A DNA stretch of 64,000 nt from Centipeda artemidis DSM 19719 (GCF_000426665.1 NZ_AUFU01000006.1:62001-126000), one strand, 5' to 3'. Positions 52,157-60,234 are shown, counted from the stretch's first letter. The notes: generated by a model not told the origin, from the sequence alone. A program made the numbers and translations.

Positions 52157-52171
52157 GTCAACTGTGTTGAC
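52157..52171. promoter_or_regulatory. Palindrome between divergent cooS and lppM-like promoters
   Basis: GTCAAC-TGT-GTTGAC. Each arm reads as a TTGACA -35 outwards: toward cooS (followed by TATAAA at 15 bp) and toward the lipoprotein gene. Could be a shared operator. Confidence 0.45.
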
Positions 52172-52200
52172 AAAGAAAATAACGGTTCTCAATGTACACC

Positions 52201-52229
52201 TTGCCAAAGTATTTCCGCTCTGCTAGAAT
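52201..52229 (+). promoter_or_regulatory. Promoter of the LppM-like lipoprotein gene
   Basis: TTGCCA (52201-52206), 17 bp, TAGAAT (52224-52229); start near 52236, 31 nt before the ATG. Confidence 0.65.
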
Positions 52230-52266
52230 ACAAACGGAAGCAACGGTGAACCGATGGGAGGAAATC

Positions 52267-52986
52267 ATGGTACGGAAGGAATACGCACAGAGCGTGCGCA
52301 CGGCGCTTGCCGCGCTGCTCTTTGGACTGCTCGCGGTGACGAGCGGCTGTTTCAGCGGCGACGTGAACCTCGTCGTCAACGACGACGGCAGCGCGGATCT
52401 GAAGACGACGCTCGTCAGCGTGCCGATGCTCGCGGAGATCGTAGAGCAGAGCAAGGCGGCGGCGGTGGAGAAAAATCCGGATGCGCAGGTGACGCCCGTG
52501 ACGAAGGACAACAATATGTCGGGCTACGAGATCTCGGAGCATTACGCGACACTCGATAAGCTCTCCGACGTGGACTTTTTCGCCGCACACGAGGGCAAAA
52601 ACGCGGGGATTACGGCGGCAAAGTCGTTCTTCTACGACGACTGGAATTTTGATCTCATCTTCAGCGGGACGGAGAGGGGCGGCGGCGCGGGCGCGTTCGC
52701 GAGCAACATCACGTTCACCTATGAGATGACGCTGCCGGTCACGCCGACCTCCTCGAACGCCGACCGCATCTCCGATGACGGCAAGACGCTGACGTGGAAC
52801 CTCGGCAAGACGCTCACCACGGGCGAATCCACAAAGATCGAGGTCGCGTTCCGCATGTGGCACAAGCCCGCCCTCATCGGCACCGCCGCCCTCCTCTTTC
52901 TCCTCGTCGCCGGCACGGTATACGCTGTCCTGCGCCGGAAGAAATCGCCCGAGGATGCGGCGGAAGACACATCGCAAAACGCATGA
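52267..52986 (+). CDS. LppM/DUF3153-like membrane lipoprotein
   Basis: 239 residues from MVRKEYAQSVRTALAALL, with GGGAGG 5 nt upstream. A signal peptide ends in the lipobox TSGC (Cys about 27). The mature part starts VNLVVNDDGSADLKTTLVS, typical of the LppM-type beta domain, and a C-terminal membrane helix (LIGTAALLFLLVAGTVYAVL) followed by RRKK gives a second anchor. Divergent from cooS. A long open frame on the opposite strand (Arg/His-rich) is a shadow. Confidence 0.8.
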   Translation: MVRKEYAQSVRTALAALLFGLLAVTSGCFSGDVNLVVNDDGSADLKTTLVSVPMLAEIVEQSKAAAVEKNPDAQVTPVTKDNNMSGYEISEHYATLDKLSDVDFFAAHEGKNAGITAAKSFFYDDWNFDLIFSGTERGGGAGAFASNITFTYEMTLPVTPTSSNADRISDDGKTLTWNLGKTLTTGESTKIEVAFRMWHKPALIGTAALLFLLVAGTVYAVLRRKKSPEDAAEDTSQNA

Positions 52987-52989
52987 GAA

Positions 52990-53046
52990 CGCAAAAAGAG
53001 CCAGAGTGAGATTGTGTAAAATACAGTCTCGCTCCGGCTTTTTTAT
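52990..53046 (+). terminator. Terminator of the LppM-like gene
   Basis: AGCC-A-GAGTGAGA and TCTCGCTC-C-GGCT arms, then TTTTTTATT. Confidence 0.8.
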
Positions 53047-53090
53047 TGCCGTCATCCCCTCTTGGAGATACGCGCGCATTATTTGCAAGA

Positions 53091-53390
53091 GGGCACGGCA
53101 CGCCGTGCCCCTACAAGGCGCGCATATGTCGATAGTTTTCCCACGATGTAATGACAGGGCGATGCGCAAAAATCGCACGCCAAACCGTAACCTGAGTGAT
53201 GCGGAAGTTTCGATGCATAGTTAGGAACTCCAGTGAACGCGAGGAAGGCGCCCTCTTTACGAAATCCGATCAACCCATGCCGCCCCCGTAGGGGCACGGC
53301 GTGCCGTGCCCTCAAACGATTTAGGGCGGCGTAACGTATCGCCGTACGAATAACGACGCTAGGCACAAAAGCCCGCGTCACTCAAACCTC
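53091..53390. repeat. Composite repeat: facing palindromes plus GTGACGCGGG-family end
   Basis: GGGCACGGCACGCCGTGCCC (53091-53110) and its inverse copy near 53292-53311 face each other; between them lie CCGTAACCTGAGTGATGCGG and GAAGTTTCGATGCATAG, and after them ACGACGCTAGGCACAAAAGC with CGCGTCAC. No gene between 52987 and 53516. Confidence 0.6.
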
Positions 53391-53472
53391 CGTGTGATAC
53401 CAACTTCATGCACGAACGGAACTAACGTCTATGATGGCGCACAGTTCATATTCTATCAACATTATCTGCTTG

Positions 53473-53512
53473 TAAAAAAATCCCCCGGCGATGCGATGCA
53501 TTGCCGGGGGAA
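53473..53512 (-). terminator. Terminator of the short gene at 53.6 kb
   Basis: CCCCCGGC and GCCGGGGG arms around GATGCGATGCATT, with TTTTTT on the minus strand. Confidence 0.85.
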
Positions 53513-53516
53513 AGCG

Positions 53517-53738
53517 TTACTGCGCTTCGTTTTTCAGGATACCGCTTGCCTGCGGCGCGCGCCGGAAGGACTTCATGTCTTTGAGCGGCAAGGGGTTCTT
53601 TCGGCTCTGTCCCACTTGCCTGATGTCCGTCTCCGCATGTACTGCGTTCTCCGTGCTGTAAAATGGAACCGTCGCCGACAAAGTCCCCTTCACGTCACCG
53701 GTTTTCCCCTTCCCAATGACCGTCTGTGCATGTGCCAC
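53517..53738 (-). CDS. Short basic hypothetical protein
   Basis: About 73 residues from a GTG at 53738 (GGGGTGAGGGGA upstream) or 79 from an ATG at 53756. A -35/-10 pair and terminator bracket it tightly, which is why I accept it as a gene. Hydrophilic; no helix or signal (HAQTVIGKGKTGDVKGTLSA near the N-terminus, PLPLKDMKSFRRAPQASG near the C-terminus). No family recognised; it could also be a structured RNA. Confidence 0.5.
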   Translation of the reverse strand: MAHAQTVIGKGKTGDVKGTLSATVPFYSTENAVHAETDIRQVGQSRKNPLPLKDMKSFRRAPQASGILKNEAQ

Positions 53739-53771
53739 TCCCCTCACCCCTTTCATGCATCATATGCGCAT

Positions 53772-53800
53772 ATCATAGCACACGAATGCCGCTATGGCAA
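53772..53800 (-). promoter_or_regulatory. Promoter of the short gene
   Basis: TTGCCA (53795-53800), 17 bp, TATGAT (53772-53777) on the minus strand. Confidence 0.7.
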
Positions 53801-53837
53801 ATCATTTGTTTCAAAACGACGATTTTCCTCCATAATT

Positions 53838-53879
53838 AAAAAACAAGCGCTGTCGCCAGTCGGATGCGCCTGTTTTCAT
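53838..53879 (-). terminator. Terminator of the TRAP permease gene
   Basis: AAAACA-A-GCGC and GCGC-C-TGTTTT arms; TTTTTTAATT follows on the minus strand, right after the stop. Confidence 0.75.
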
Positions 53880-53881
53880 AT

Positions 53882-55810
53882 TTATTCGCGATTTTTTCTC
53901 TTTTTCCGCAGATTCTGTATCACAAGTATCGCGGCAAAGAGGACAAGTCCGATCATATCGGTCGTACTGCCGGGCTTGATCATCAGCAGCCCCGCCATGA
54001 TGAGCAGAACGCGCTCATAAAGCTTGCAGTCGTCCGCAAGGAATCCGCAAAGTGCGGAGCTGACGGCGATCATGCCGACGAGCGCGGTAAGCGTCGCCGT
54101 GACGAGTGCGAACGGCGTCGCATCCACCATGAGAATGACGGGCGAGAGCACGAAGATGTACGGGATGATGAACGCCGCGACTGCGAGTTTCGACGCGTGG
54201 ACGCCTGTTTTCAGAGGATTGCCGCCGCTGATCCCCGCGCCTGCATAAGCAGCAAGTGCGACGGGCGGCGTGACGTCCGCAATGATACCGAAGTAGAACA
54301 CAAACATGTGTGCGGCGAGGATTGGCACGCCCATCTGCACGAGCGCGGGCGCGGCGATGGTCGAGGTAATGACGTAGTTCGCCGTCGTCGGCACGCCCAT
54401 GCCGAGCACGATGGCGGTGATCATCGTGAAGAACATCGCGGGGAGCAGCATCCCGCCCGCCGCATCAATGAGCCCCGAGGCGAGGCGCAGCCCGACGCCC
54501 GTCTTGGTCACAACACCGATGATGATGCCTGCCGCTGCGCACGCGATGAGGACGCCGAGGACAGCCTTTGCCCCGCGCTCGAGGCCATAGACAATCTCCA
54601 TCGGCTTCATCCGTGTGGAACTCCGCAGCATGGCGCAGATGATGGAGAGCACGATCGCGACGAGCGCCGCGCGCATCGGCGTATAGCCGGAGACGAGGAG
54701 GTAGACGATGACGACGAGGGGAATAGCGAGGTGTCCGCGCTCCTTGAGCAGGGTCAAGGGATTCGGCAGCTCGCTGCGCGGGATTCCCTTGAGGTTTTTG
54801 CGCTTTGCTTCAAAGTGGACGCCGAGCCAAACGCCTGTGAAATAGAGGAGTGCGGGGATCGCCGCCGCCTTGACCACCTCAATGTAGGGTACGCCGACGA
54901 ACTCCGCCATGAGGAACGCCGCCGCCCCCATGACGGGCGGCATGAGCTGTCCGCCCGTCGACGACGCCGCCTCGACCGCGCCCGCGAAATTTGCGTTGTA
55001 GCCGAGTTTTTTCATCATCGGGATCGTGAGCGAACCCGTCCCGACGACGTTGGCGACCGAGCTGCCGGAAACGGTGCCCATGAGCCCGCTCGAAAGCACA
55101 GCCACCTTTGCGGGGCCGCCGCTCGCCCAGCCCGCTACGGCATTGGCAAGATCGATGAAGAATTTTCCGAGTCCCGTGCTCTCAAGATACGCGCCGAAGA
55201 GGATGAAGAGGAAGATGAACGTCGAGGAGACGCCGAGCGGAATACCGAAGATGCCCTCCGTCGTGAAGTAGAGATGCCCGACGAGCTGCTCGAGGGTAAG
55301 CCCGCGGTGCGCGAAGACGCCCGGCATATAGGGGCCGAGGAACGCGTACGCGAGGAACGCGAGGACGACCGTGACCATCGGCAGCCCCACGACGCGCCGT
55401 GCCGCCTCGACAACAAGCAGAATCCCGATGATGCCGACGACGGTATCCGCTCCCGAGACGGAGCCCGCGCGCGTCACGAGCTCGCGATACTGGACGACGA
55501 TGTACGCGGGCGCGGCGGCACCGAGCACGGCAAAGAGGACGTCGACAGGGTGAAAGAAATTGTCCCGCGTCCAAGCCCGCCGCAGCGGATAGAGCAGATA
55601 TGCGAGCGCAAGTCCAAAGCCGAGATGCACCGCGCGCTGAAGCTGCGCGTCGAGCACGCCGAACGTCGCCGTATAGAGCTGGAATACGGAGAACGTGATC
55701 GCAATCGCAGCGATGATCTTCTTCGGAATTCCCGTGTAGTGTACGGTGTCCGACTCGCGGTCGTATTTCTTCAGGATCTCATCCGTGTTCACTGTATTCT
55801 TATCGTTCAT
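53882..55810 (-). CDS. TRAP transporter fused permease, TAXI family
   Basis: 642 residues, about 17-18 membrane helices. The small (DctQ-like) and large (DctM-like) subunits are fused, as is usual in TAXI systems. Motifs: GTVSGSSVANVVGTGSLTIPMMKKLGY, AGAVEAASSTGGQLMPPVMGAAAFLMAEF and GMGVPTTANYVI. It imports an organic acid driven by Na+ or H+ gradients. The binding protein and DUF1850 genes lie upstream on the same strand, separated by a repeat-filled gap of about 370 bp. Confidence 0.94.
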   Translation of the reverse strand: MNDKNTVNTDEILKKYDRESDTVHYTGIPKKIIAAIAITFSVFQLYTATFGVLDAQLQRAVHLGFGLALAYLLYPLRRAWTRDNFFHPVDVLFAVLGAAAPAYIVVQYRELVTRAGSVSGADTVVGIIGILLVVEAARRVVGLPMVTVVLAFLAYAFLGPYMPGVFAHRGLTLEQLVGHLYFTTEGIFGIPLGVSSTFIFLFILFGAYLESTGLGKFFIDLANAVAGWASGGPAKVAVLSSGLMGTVSGSSVANVVGTGSLTIPMMKKLGYNANFAGAVEAASSTGGQLMPPVMGAAAFLMAEFVGVPYIEVVKAAAIPALLYFTGVWLGVHFEAKRKNLKGIPRSELPNPLTLLKERGHLAIPLVVIVYLLVSGYTPMRAALVAIVLSIICAMLRSSTRMKPMEIVYGLERGAKAVLGVLIACAAAGIIIGVVTKTGVGLRLASGLIDAAGGMLLPAMFFTMITAIVLGMGVPTTANYVITSTIAAPALVQMGVPILAAHMFVFYFGIIADVTPPVALAAYAGAGISGGNPLKTGVHASKLAVAAFIIPYIFVLSPVILMVDATPFALVTATLTALVGMIAVSSALCGFLADDCKLYERVLLIMAGLLMIKPGSTTDMIGLVLFAAILVIQNLRKKRKNRE

Positions 55811-55904
55811 ACGGCATCATTCACTTCCTTTATGTTTTTTAGCGCAGCAAATAATCATGAAATCACGGGATACCAGACGCCCCTGTTATCGGTGCGCATG
55901 GAGA

Positions 55905-56154
55905 GCTGCATTTACCCACGATGTAAGGCGCGCGTTGATTGATCAAGGGCACGGGCACGGCACGCCGTGCCCCTACCATACGCGCGTATTTGGTAATCTC
56001 CCCCACGATGAAAGAACTCCTATAAGTGCCAAAATCCCGTGTCACGATCCATGCCGCCCCCGTAGGGGCACGGCGTGCCGTGCCCTGTAACGATATACGG
56101 CGGCGTAACGTGTCATTGTGACACAGCTAGGCGCCAAAATCCCGCGTCACGCCT
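55905..56154. repeat. Composite repeat within the TRAP transporter gene group
   Basis: Facing palindromes at 55953-55972 and about 56066-56085, with AGTGCCAAAATCCCGTGTCAC between and GCTAGGCGCCAAAATCCCGC plus GTCAC at the end. Same parts as the 25.5-25.9 and 53.1-53.4 kb loci. Confidence 0.6.
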
Positions 56155-56179
56155 AAATCATGCTGCATCTGCTCCGAGA

Positions 56180-56647
56180 TTAAAATATCCCCCGATACAG
56201 CGGGGCAACAAACAGATCAATCTTCGTCCCCGGTGCGTACATCTCATAGAGCGGGATCTCGCGCCCCGCGACCTCGATGCGCAGTTGCGTCCCGACACCC
56301 GTTCGGAGACTCAGTGACGGGTAGTCGCGCTCCATATCGAGGACAAAATAGTCGCCTTCGCGGCGAAACTGCCCCTCCTCGGGGAGGAAGGGCAGCCCCA
56401 CGCCGTGTGATTGATAGCGCGTCCCCGTCAGGTGAAACCGGCCGTCCGCGTGTACCGTCAGAAATTCCTCGACAGGCGTTTTCTGTACCGAATGGATGAA
56501 CCGGATCGTGAGCGGTACCTCATCCTTCACCTGTGCCGCGAGCACCTCCCGATGCCCGTCCACCTCCATGAGGAGTGCGGGCGCCGATAGGATGTCAAAC
56601 GCGACCAGCCCCGCCGCAGCAAGGAGCGCGATCAGATAGGCTCTCAT
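56180..56647 (-). CDS. DUF1850 domain protein of a TAXI-TRAP system
   Basis: 155 residues. One N-terminal membrane segment or signal (YLIALLAAAGLVAFDIL), then the DUF1850 pattern: PLTIRFIHSVQKTPVEEFLTV, GTRYQSHGVGLP and a final YEMYAPGTKIDLFVAP. Regularly encoded between the TAXI binding protein and permease; its role is unknown. Starts directly after the binding-protein stop. Confidence 0.85.
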   Translation of the reverse strand: MRAYLIALLAAAGLVAFDILSAPALLMEVDGHREVLAAQVKDEVPLTIRFIHSVQKTPVEEFLTVHADGRFHLTGTRYQSHGVGLPFLPEEGQFRREGDYFVLDMERDYPSLSLRTGVGTQLRIEVAGREIPLYEMYAPGTKIDLFVAPLYRGIF

Positions 56648-57619
56648 TTACTCGCCAAAATACTTCTCCGCGCCCGCGTTCATTGGGAGTGACATGCCCG
56701 CTTTTGCAGTTTCTTTCGTAATCTGCTTGCCGACGGCGTGCGCGCCCTGCAGGCGGTCGAGATGGGTGAAGATCGCTTTCGTGATGTCGTACCCCATCGC
56801 CGCATCGACCGAGGGTCCCGCCACGAGCATCGCCATCACGGAGACGCTCGGCACCGCCTCGTCAAAGCCCGCATATGTCCCCGCAGGGATGACGGTCTTG
56901 GTATAGAACGGATACTTGGCGATGAGCCCGTCCGCGACGCTCTCATCCACGGGGAGCAGACGCACTGGGTTCTGCGAAGCGATGTCCTGCACCGACGCCG
57001 TCGGGTAGCCGGCCGTCAGGACGGCAACATCCACGTTGCCGTCCTTGAGTGCACTCGCGCCCTCAGCAAACGAGAGAAACTGCTCGTCGATGTCATCATA
57101 GGTGATGCCGTATGCCGCGAGGATCTGGCGCGCGTTCGCCTCGACGCCCGAACCCGCCGCACCGACCGCGACGCGCTTGCCCTTCAGCTCGCTGAGGCTC
57201 TTGATGCCGGACGATTGGAGCGTCACGAACTGGCAGGTCTCAGGGTAAAGGGACGCAATCCCCTGCAAGCCCTCCAACTTTTTCCCCTCGAACATCTCCG
57301 TGCCGTTCACGGCGTAAAAGGTGATGTCGTTCTGCACTGTCGCGAGGTCGATGGACTTGTCGCGCAGCATATTGATGTTCGCGACGGATGCGCCTGTGCT
57401 CTGCGCACTCGCATTCATGCCCGGGATCTCCTTATTCAGGATCTCGGCGATCGCGCCGCCGATGGGGTAGTACGTCCCTGCCGTTCCGCCCGTGCCGATG
57501 TTGAGGAACTTCTTTTCTCCGCCGGCGGAGTCCCCGCTGCCGCAGCCGACGAGCAGCGCTGTGGAGAGTGCGGCAATCGCACCCGCCGCAAGGATTTTCT
57601 TCACGGTAGAAATGTTCAT
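56648..57619 (-). CDS. TAXI-family TRAP transporter solute-binding lipoprotein
   Basis: 323 residues. Lipobox LLVGCGSG (Cys about 26). FLNIGTGGTAGTYYPIGGAIAEILN, INMLRDKSIDLATVQNDITFYAVNG and LKGKRVAVGAAGSGVEANARQIL are typical TAXI motifs. It captures a dicarboxylate or glutamate-like ligand outside the inner membrane for the fused permease; the ligand is not known. Confidence 0.94.
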   Translation of the reverse strand: MNISTVKKILAAGAIAALSTALLVGCGSGDSAGGEKKFLNIGTGGTAGTYYPIGGAIAEILNKEIPGMNASAQSTGASVANINMLRDKSIDLATVQNDITFYAVNGTEMFEGKKLEGLQGIASLYPETCQFVTLQSSGIKSLSELKGKRVAVGAAGSGVEANARQILAAYGITYDDIDEQFLSFAEGASALKDGNVDVAVLTAGYPTASVQDIASQNPVRLLPVDESVADGLIAKYPFYTKTVIPAGTYAGFDEAVPSVSVMAMLVAGPSVDAAMGYDITKAIFTHLDRLQGAHAVGKQITKETAKAGMSLPMNAGAEKYFGE

Positions 57620-57688
57620 GGTCTCTTCCTCCTGTACGCAATACCAACATCATCGAAAGCCCCGCTCCCCGCGCGGAATAATGTGGAT

Positions 57689-57718
57689 ATTCTAACACAA
57701 AGCGTCCCATGCCCGCAA
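57689..57718 (-). promoter_or_regulatory. Promoter of the TAXI-TRAP genes
   Basis: TTGCGG (57713-57718), 18 bp, TAGAAT (57689-57694) on the minus strand. Confidence 0.5.
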
Positions 57719-57758
57719 GACAAGGAACGCTTAGTATACAAATATACATGAAGTACGT

Positions 57759-58175
57759 TTAATTTTTCACAAAATCCGTGGACGCGCCGTCCGCTTTTGC
57801 GCGGGCAATGAGTTCCTTCAGCCGCACAATGTTCTTTTTATGCAGATCCATGGCAAAGCGGATGCGCTTCTTCTCCTCCTCGGTGAATTCCGGCTTTTGG
57901 TACGCTTCACTGATGCGCACGAGCCGCGCCTCCACGTCGCGCAGCTCGTCCTCCATCGGACGCACGTGCATGAGCGCGAGACCGTAGACGGCGCGCATCT
58001 GCTCCTCGATGTAGGCGGCATAGCCCGGCTCTCCGGAAGTGCGCTCGAGCCACTGTGCGACATGATAGATGATGTCGTAGGGCGACTCGCCGCCGTGGAT
58101 CATACCGGCGATCTCCATCTTGACCTGCTGCTGACCGCCGTGCGGGAGTGTCCGTGCAGGCTCCGTGTCCGCCAT
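57759..58175 (-). CDS. Hypothetical protein coupled to gamma-carbonic anhydrase
   Basis: 138 residues from MADTEPARTLPHGG; the ATG overlaps the carbonic anhydrase stop (TGATG) and GGAG lies 11 nt before it. Mostly helical: MIHGGESPYDIIYHVAQWLERTSGEPGYAAYIEEQMRAVYGL, then a charged helix (FTEEEKKRIRFAMDLHKKNIVRLKEL). No signal or membrane helix. Translational coupling suggests a related task. No family recognised. Confidence 0.7.
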   Translation of the reverse strand: MADTEPARTLPHGGQQQVKMEIAGMIHGGESPYDIIYHVAQWLERTSGEPGYAAYIEEQMRAVYGLALMHVRPMEDELRDVEARLVRISEAYQKPEFTEEEKKRIRFAMDLHKKNIVRLKELIARAKADGASTDFVKN

Positions 58176-58744
58176 CAGATGATCTTCTCTCCGTGATAGC
58201 GTTCGCCGCCGATCTCGGGATAGACGCCGTACTCGACCGACCACTCGCATTTATATTTCAGCGCCTGCGCGTGGATCGTTGCAATGCGGTCCATGTTCTC
58301 GCGCACGATCTTGCCCGGCACGCCCGCCACGAGCGAGTTCGGTGGGATCACCGCGTTCTCCTTGACGACCGCGCCCGCGGCGATGATCGAGCCGCGCCCG
58401 ATCTTTGCGCCCGTCAGCACCGTCGCGCCCATGCCGATGAGGACGTGATCCTCGATCTCACAGCCGTGGATGCACGCGCAGTGCCCGACGGTCACATAGT
58501 CGCCGATGATGCAGGGCTTGTTGTCCGCCACATGCAGACAGGTCAGGTCTTGAATGTTGGAGCACTCGCCGACCGAGATGTAGTCCACATCGCCGCGTGC
58601 CACAACGCCCGGCCAGAGACTCGCGTATTTTGCAAGACGCACATCGCCCGAGAGGAACACCTGGGGGGCAACGAACGCCTCTTCGTCAATCTGCGGCGTG
58701 ATGCCGTGAAAGCTTGGAAATTGATCACCTTTGAATGTATACAT
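58175..58744 (-). CDS. Gamma-carbonic anhydrase family protein
   Basis: 189 residues from MYTFKGDQFPSFHG; GGAAGGGA precedes the ATG at 58744. Left-handed beta-helix with repeats (IIGDYVTVGHCACIHGCEIEDHVLIGMG) and the metal histidines in CLHVADN and GHCACIHG. Members hydrate CO2 or act as acyl-transferase-like proteins; activity here is not certain. Followed by a coupled hypothetical gene. Confidence 0.9.
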   Translation of the reverse strand: MYTFKGDQFPSFHGITPQIDEEAFVAPQVFLSGDVRLAKYASLWPGVVARGDVDYISVGECSNIQDLTCLHVADNKPCIIGDYVTVGHCACIHGCEIEDHVLIGMGATVLTGAKIGRGSIIAAGAVVKENAVIPPNSLVAGVPGKIVRENMDRIATIHAQALKYKCEWSVEYGVYPEIGGERYHGEKII

Positions 58745-58772
58745 AGCAGTTCCCTTCCATAATAATCTGTCG

Positions 58773-59819
58773 CTACCCGCGCATACTGAAAAATTCCTTA
58801 ACCTGCGCCGTGTGGTAGTACCGCTGCGCCGCCATGAGAATCTCAGCGGGCGTGGGTGCGGGACGCAGTGCAGGGGCATTTTCGCTGTGCGGATATTTTT
58901 TGCGCTTTTTGTCGAGCTCCTTCTTTGCCGCGTCGAGCGGCGTGTCGGGCAGCTCCTTGTACGCCTTCGAGTTCGAATACTCCATCCACTCGCGCTGATA
59001 GGCCCGCAGTTGATAGACGTGCTCCGTATCGAGCGGCGTGAGCTTTGTCCCCGTCAGCGCGGAGCGGCGCAGCTCATCCTTTTCCGCAGGCGTGAGCGCG
59101 CGGTGTCCGCCAAACGCCTGTGTCGCCTGCGGCATTTCCTCGCGCGGGGATTCCTCCGTGCCCGGCGCATCCGTGTCCGCACGCTGCGCCGCGGCATCCG
59201 GCGCGGCATCCTTGCCGATCGCGTCGCCCGCGATCGCGGCGTTCATCTCCGCGCTGCTCGGCTCTGCCGGCATATCCAGAGCGGCGGCTTCTCCGCCCGT
59301 ATCCGGCACGCCGTCAGCTCCTGCGGTAAACGCAACAGATGTCCCCGCCGCAGCTGCACCGCCTCCGCCGCCCTGCACCGCACGCCGGAGACTCGGTGCC
59401 TCTGCACCGCCCGTCGCGCGCATCTCCGCGAGCACCGCGATGTTCGCAAGCGTGACTGCACGCAGTGCCTCCTCCTTTGTCTTGGCACGCTTTAAGGCGC
59501 GGGCGAGTTCCTCGCGGCGTTCCTCAATACGCGATACCTTCTCATAGAGATCGGGATCGTGATCCCTCAGGTACTGCTTATCCGCGCCCGAGAGCTTTTG
59601 CCCCTGCCGCAGCTTCTGCCGGATGCGCATAGAGCGCAACTCATCGCTCTCCTGCACCTGTGGGAGGAGCGCGGCGGACTGCGTTTTCTTCATGTCCTGC
59701 GGCATCCCGAGCGCCTGCGCCAAACTCTGTCCCGTACGCAGACGGTAGTTCATATCACGCCGCAGGTTTTTCATCCGTGTGTAGTCGCCGATGCGGCCGA
59801 TCGTTTCAAACATATGCAT
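58773..59819 (-). CDS. Hypothetical Ala/Arg-rich protein
   Basis: 348 residues from MHMFETIGRIGDYTRMKN, with GGAGG 7 nt before the ATG. Basic helical N-terminal third (RIEERREELARALKRAKTKEEAL), low-complexity Ala/Gly/Pro centre (RAVQGGGGGAAAAGTS to about residue 240), and an ordered C-terminal part (AYQREWMEYSNSKAYKELPDTPLDAAKKELDKKRKKY). No signal or membrane segment. I recognise no family. 28 nt upstream of the carbonic anhydrase gene. Confidence 0.65.
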   Translation of the reverse strand: MHMFETIGRIGDYTRMKNLRRDMNYRLRTGQSLAQALGMPQDMKKTQSAALLPQVQESDELRSMRIRQKLRQGQKLSGADKQYLRDHDPDLYEKVSRIEERREELARALKRAKTKEEALRAVTLANIAVLAEMRATGGAEAPSLRRAVQGGGGGAAAAGTSVAFTAGADGVPDTGGEAAALDMPAEPSSAEMNAAIAGDAIGKDAAPDAAAQRADTDAPGTEESPREEMPQATQAFGGHRALTPAEKDELRRSALTGTKLTPLDTEHVYQLRAYQREWMEYSNSKAYKELPDTPLDAAKKELDKKRKKYPHSENAPALRPAPTPAEILMAAQRYYHTAQVKEFFSMRG

Positions 59820-59932
59820 ATGCTTACCTCCGTGTAATGCAAAACGCAATATTTCTCTATGATATTATCGGCGCAAGCGCCTCATAGATAAAGCATCTCA
59901 GCGCTGTATCCCCTATTTTACCCCATTTTGGG

Positions 59933-60138
59933 CAAAAAGAAAAGCCGGTCGCCCGGCTCGTACTCCCTGCGTCTCCCTTTGGTCGTCCATGCACTCTATT
60001 CTTTCTTAATAAAAAATTGCAGTGTGCAGACACTAATCCCCCCGCCAAGTCCCGAATGCGCGCATTCACCAAGGCGGACAAATCGTTCCGAAGGCATATG
60101 ATTCATCCACGAACCATATGACAGACAGGAAATTTACG
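59933..60138 (-). ncRNA. Candidate structured RNA, about 205 nt
   Basis: Minus-strand transcript from the promoter at 60145-60173 to the terminator AGCCGG-CGAC..CCGGCT with TTTTCTTTTT (59931-59958). Inside: a ten-pair hairpin CATATGGTTC/GAATCATATG (60095-60120) with one G-U pair that exists only on this strand; a second hairpin GAATGC/GCATTC nested near CCGCC/GGCGG (60042-60077); and terminal pairing TTCCTG/CAGGGA with TCT/AGA. Length is like 6S RNA but the fold is branched; no class recognised. Short frames across it are not convincing. Confidence 0.45.
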
Positions 60139-60144
60139 GGTGTT

Positions 60145-60173
60145 AATGTAACACATTTATCATTCTAATGCAA
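60145..60173 (-). promoter_or_regulatory. Promoter of the 205-nt RNA candidate
   Basis: TTGCAT (60168-60173), 17 bp, TACATT (60145-60150) on the minus strand. Confidence 0.5.
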
Positions 60174-60234
60174 GTGATATTGTGAACAAAATTTCATTTT
60201 TTTCATTGCAGGTGAAATTTCAATGAAAAATATA

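Noticed and set aside
52189-53178. Minus-strand open frame of 329 codons overlapping the LppM-like gene
   Set aside because: The plus-strand frame has signal peptide, lipobox, promoter and terminator; the minus frame is Arg/His-rich and has none.
53864-55942. Plus-strand open frame of 692 codons opposite the TRAP permease
   Set aside because: Charged low-complexity mirror of a membrane protein; no ribosome site or motifs.
59857-60081. Minus-strand open frame of 74 codons upstream of the Ala-rich gene
   Set aside because: It runs through a terminator hairpin and has no ribosome site; the structured RNA reading fits better.
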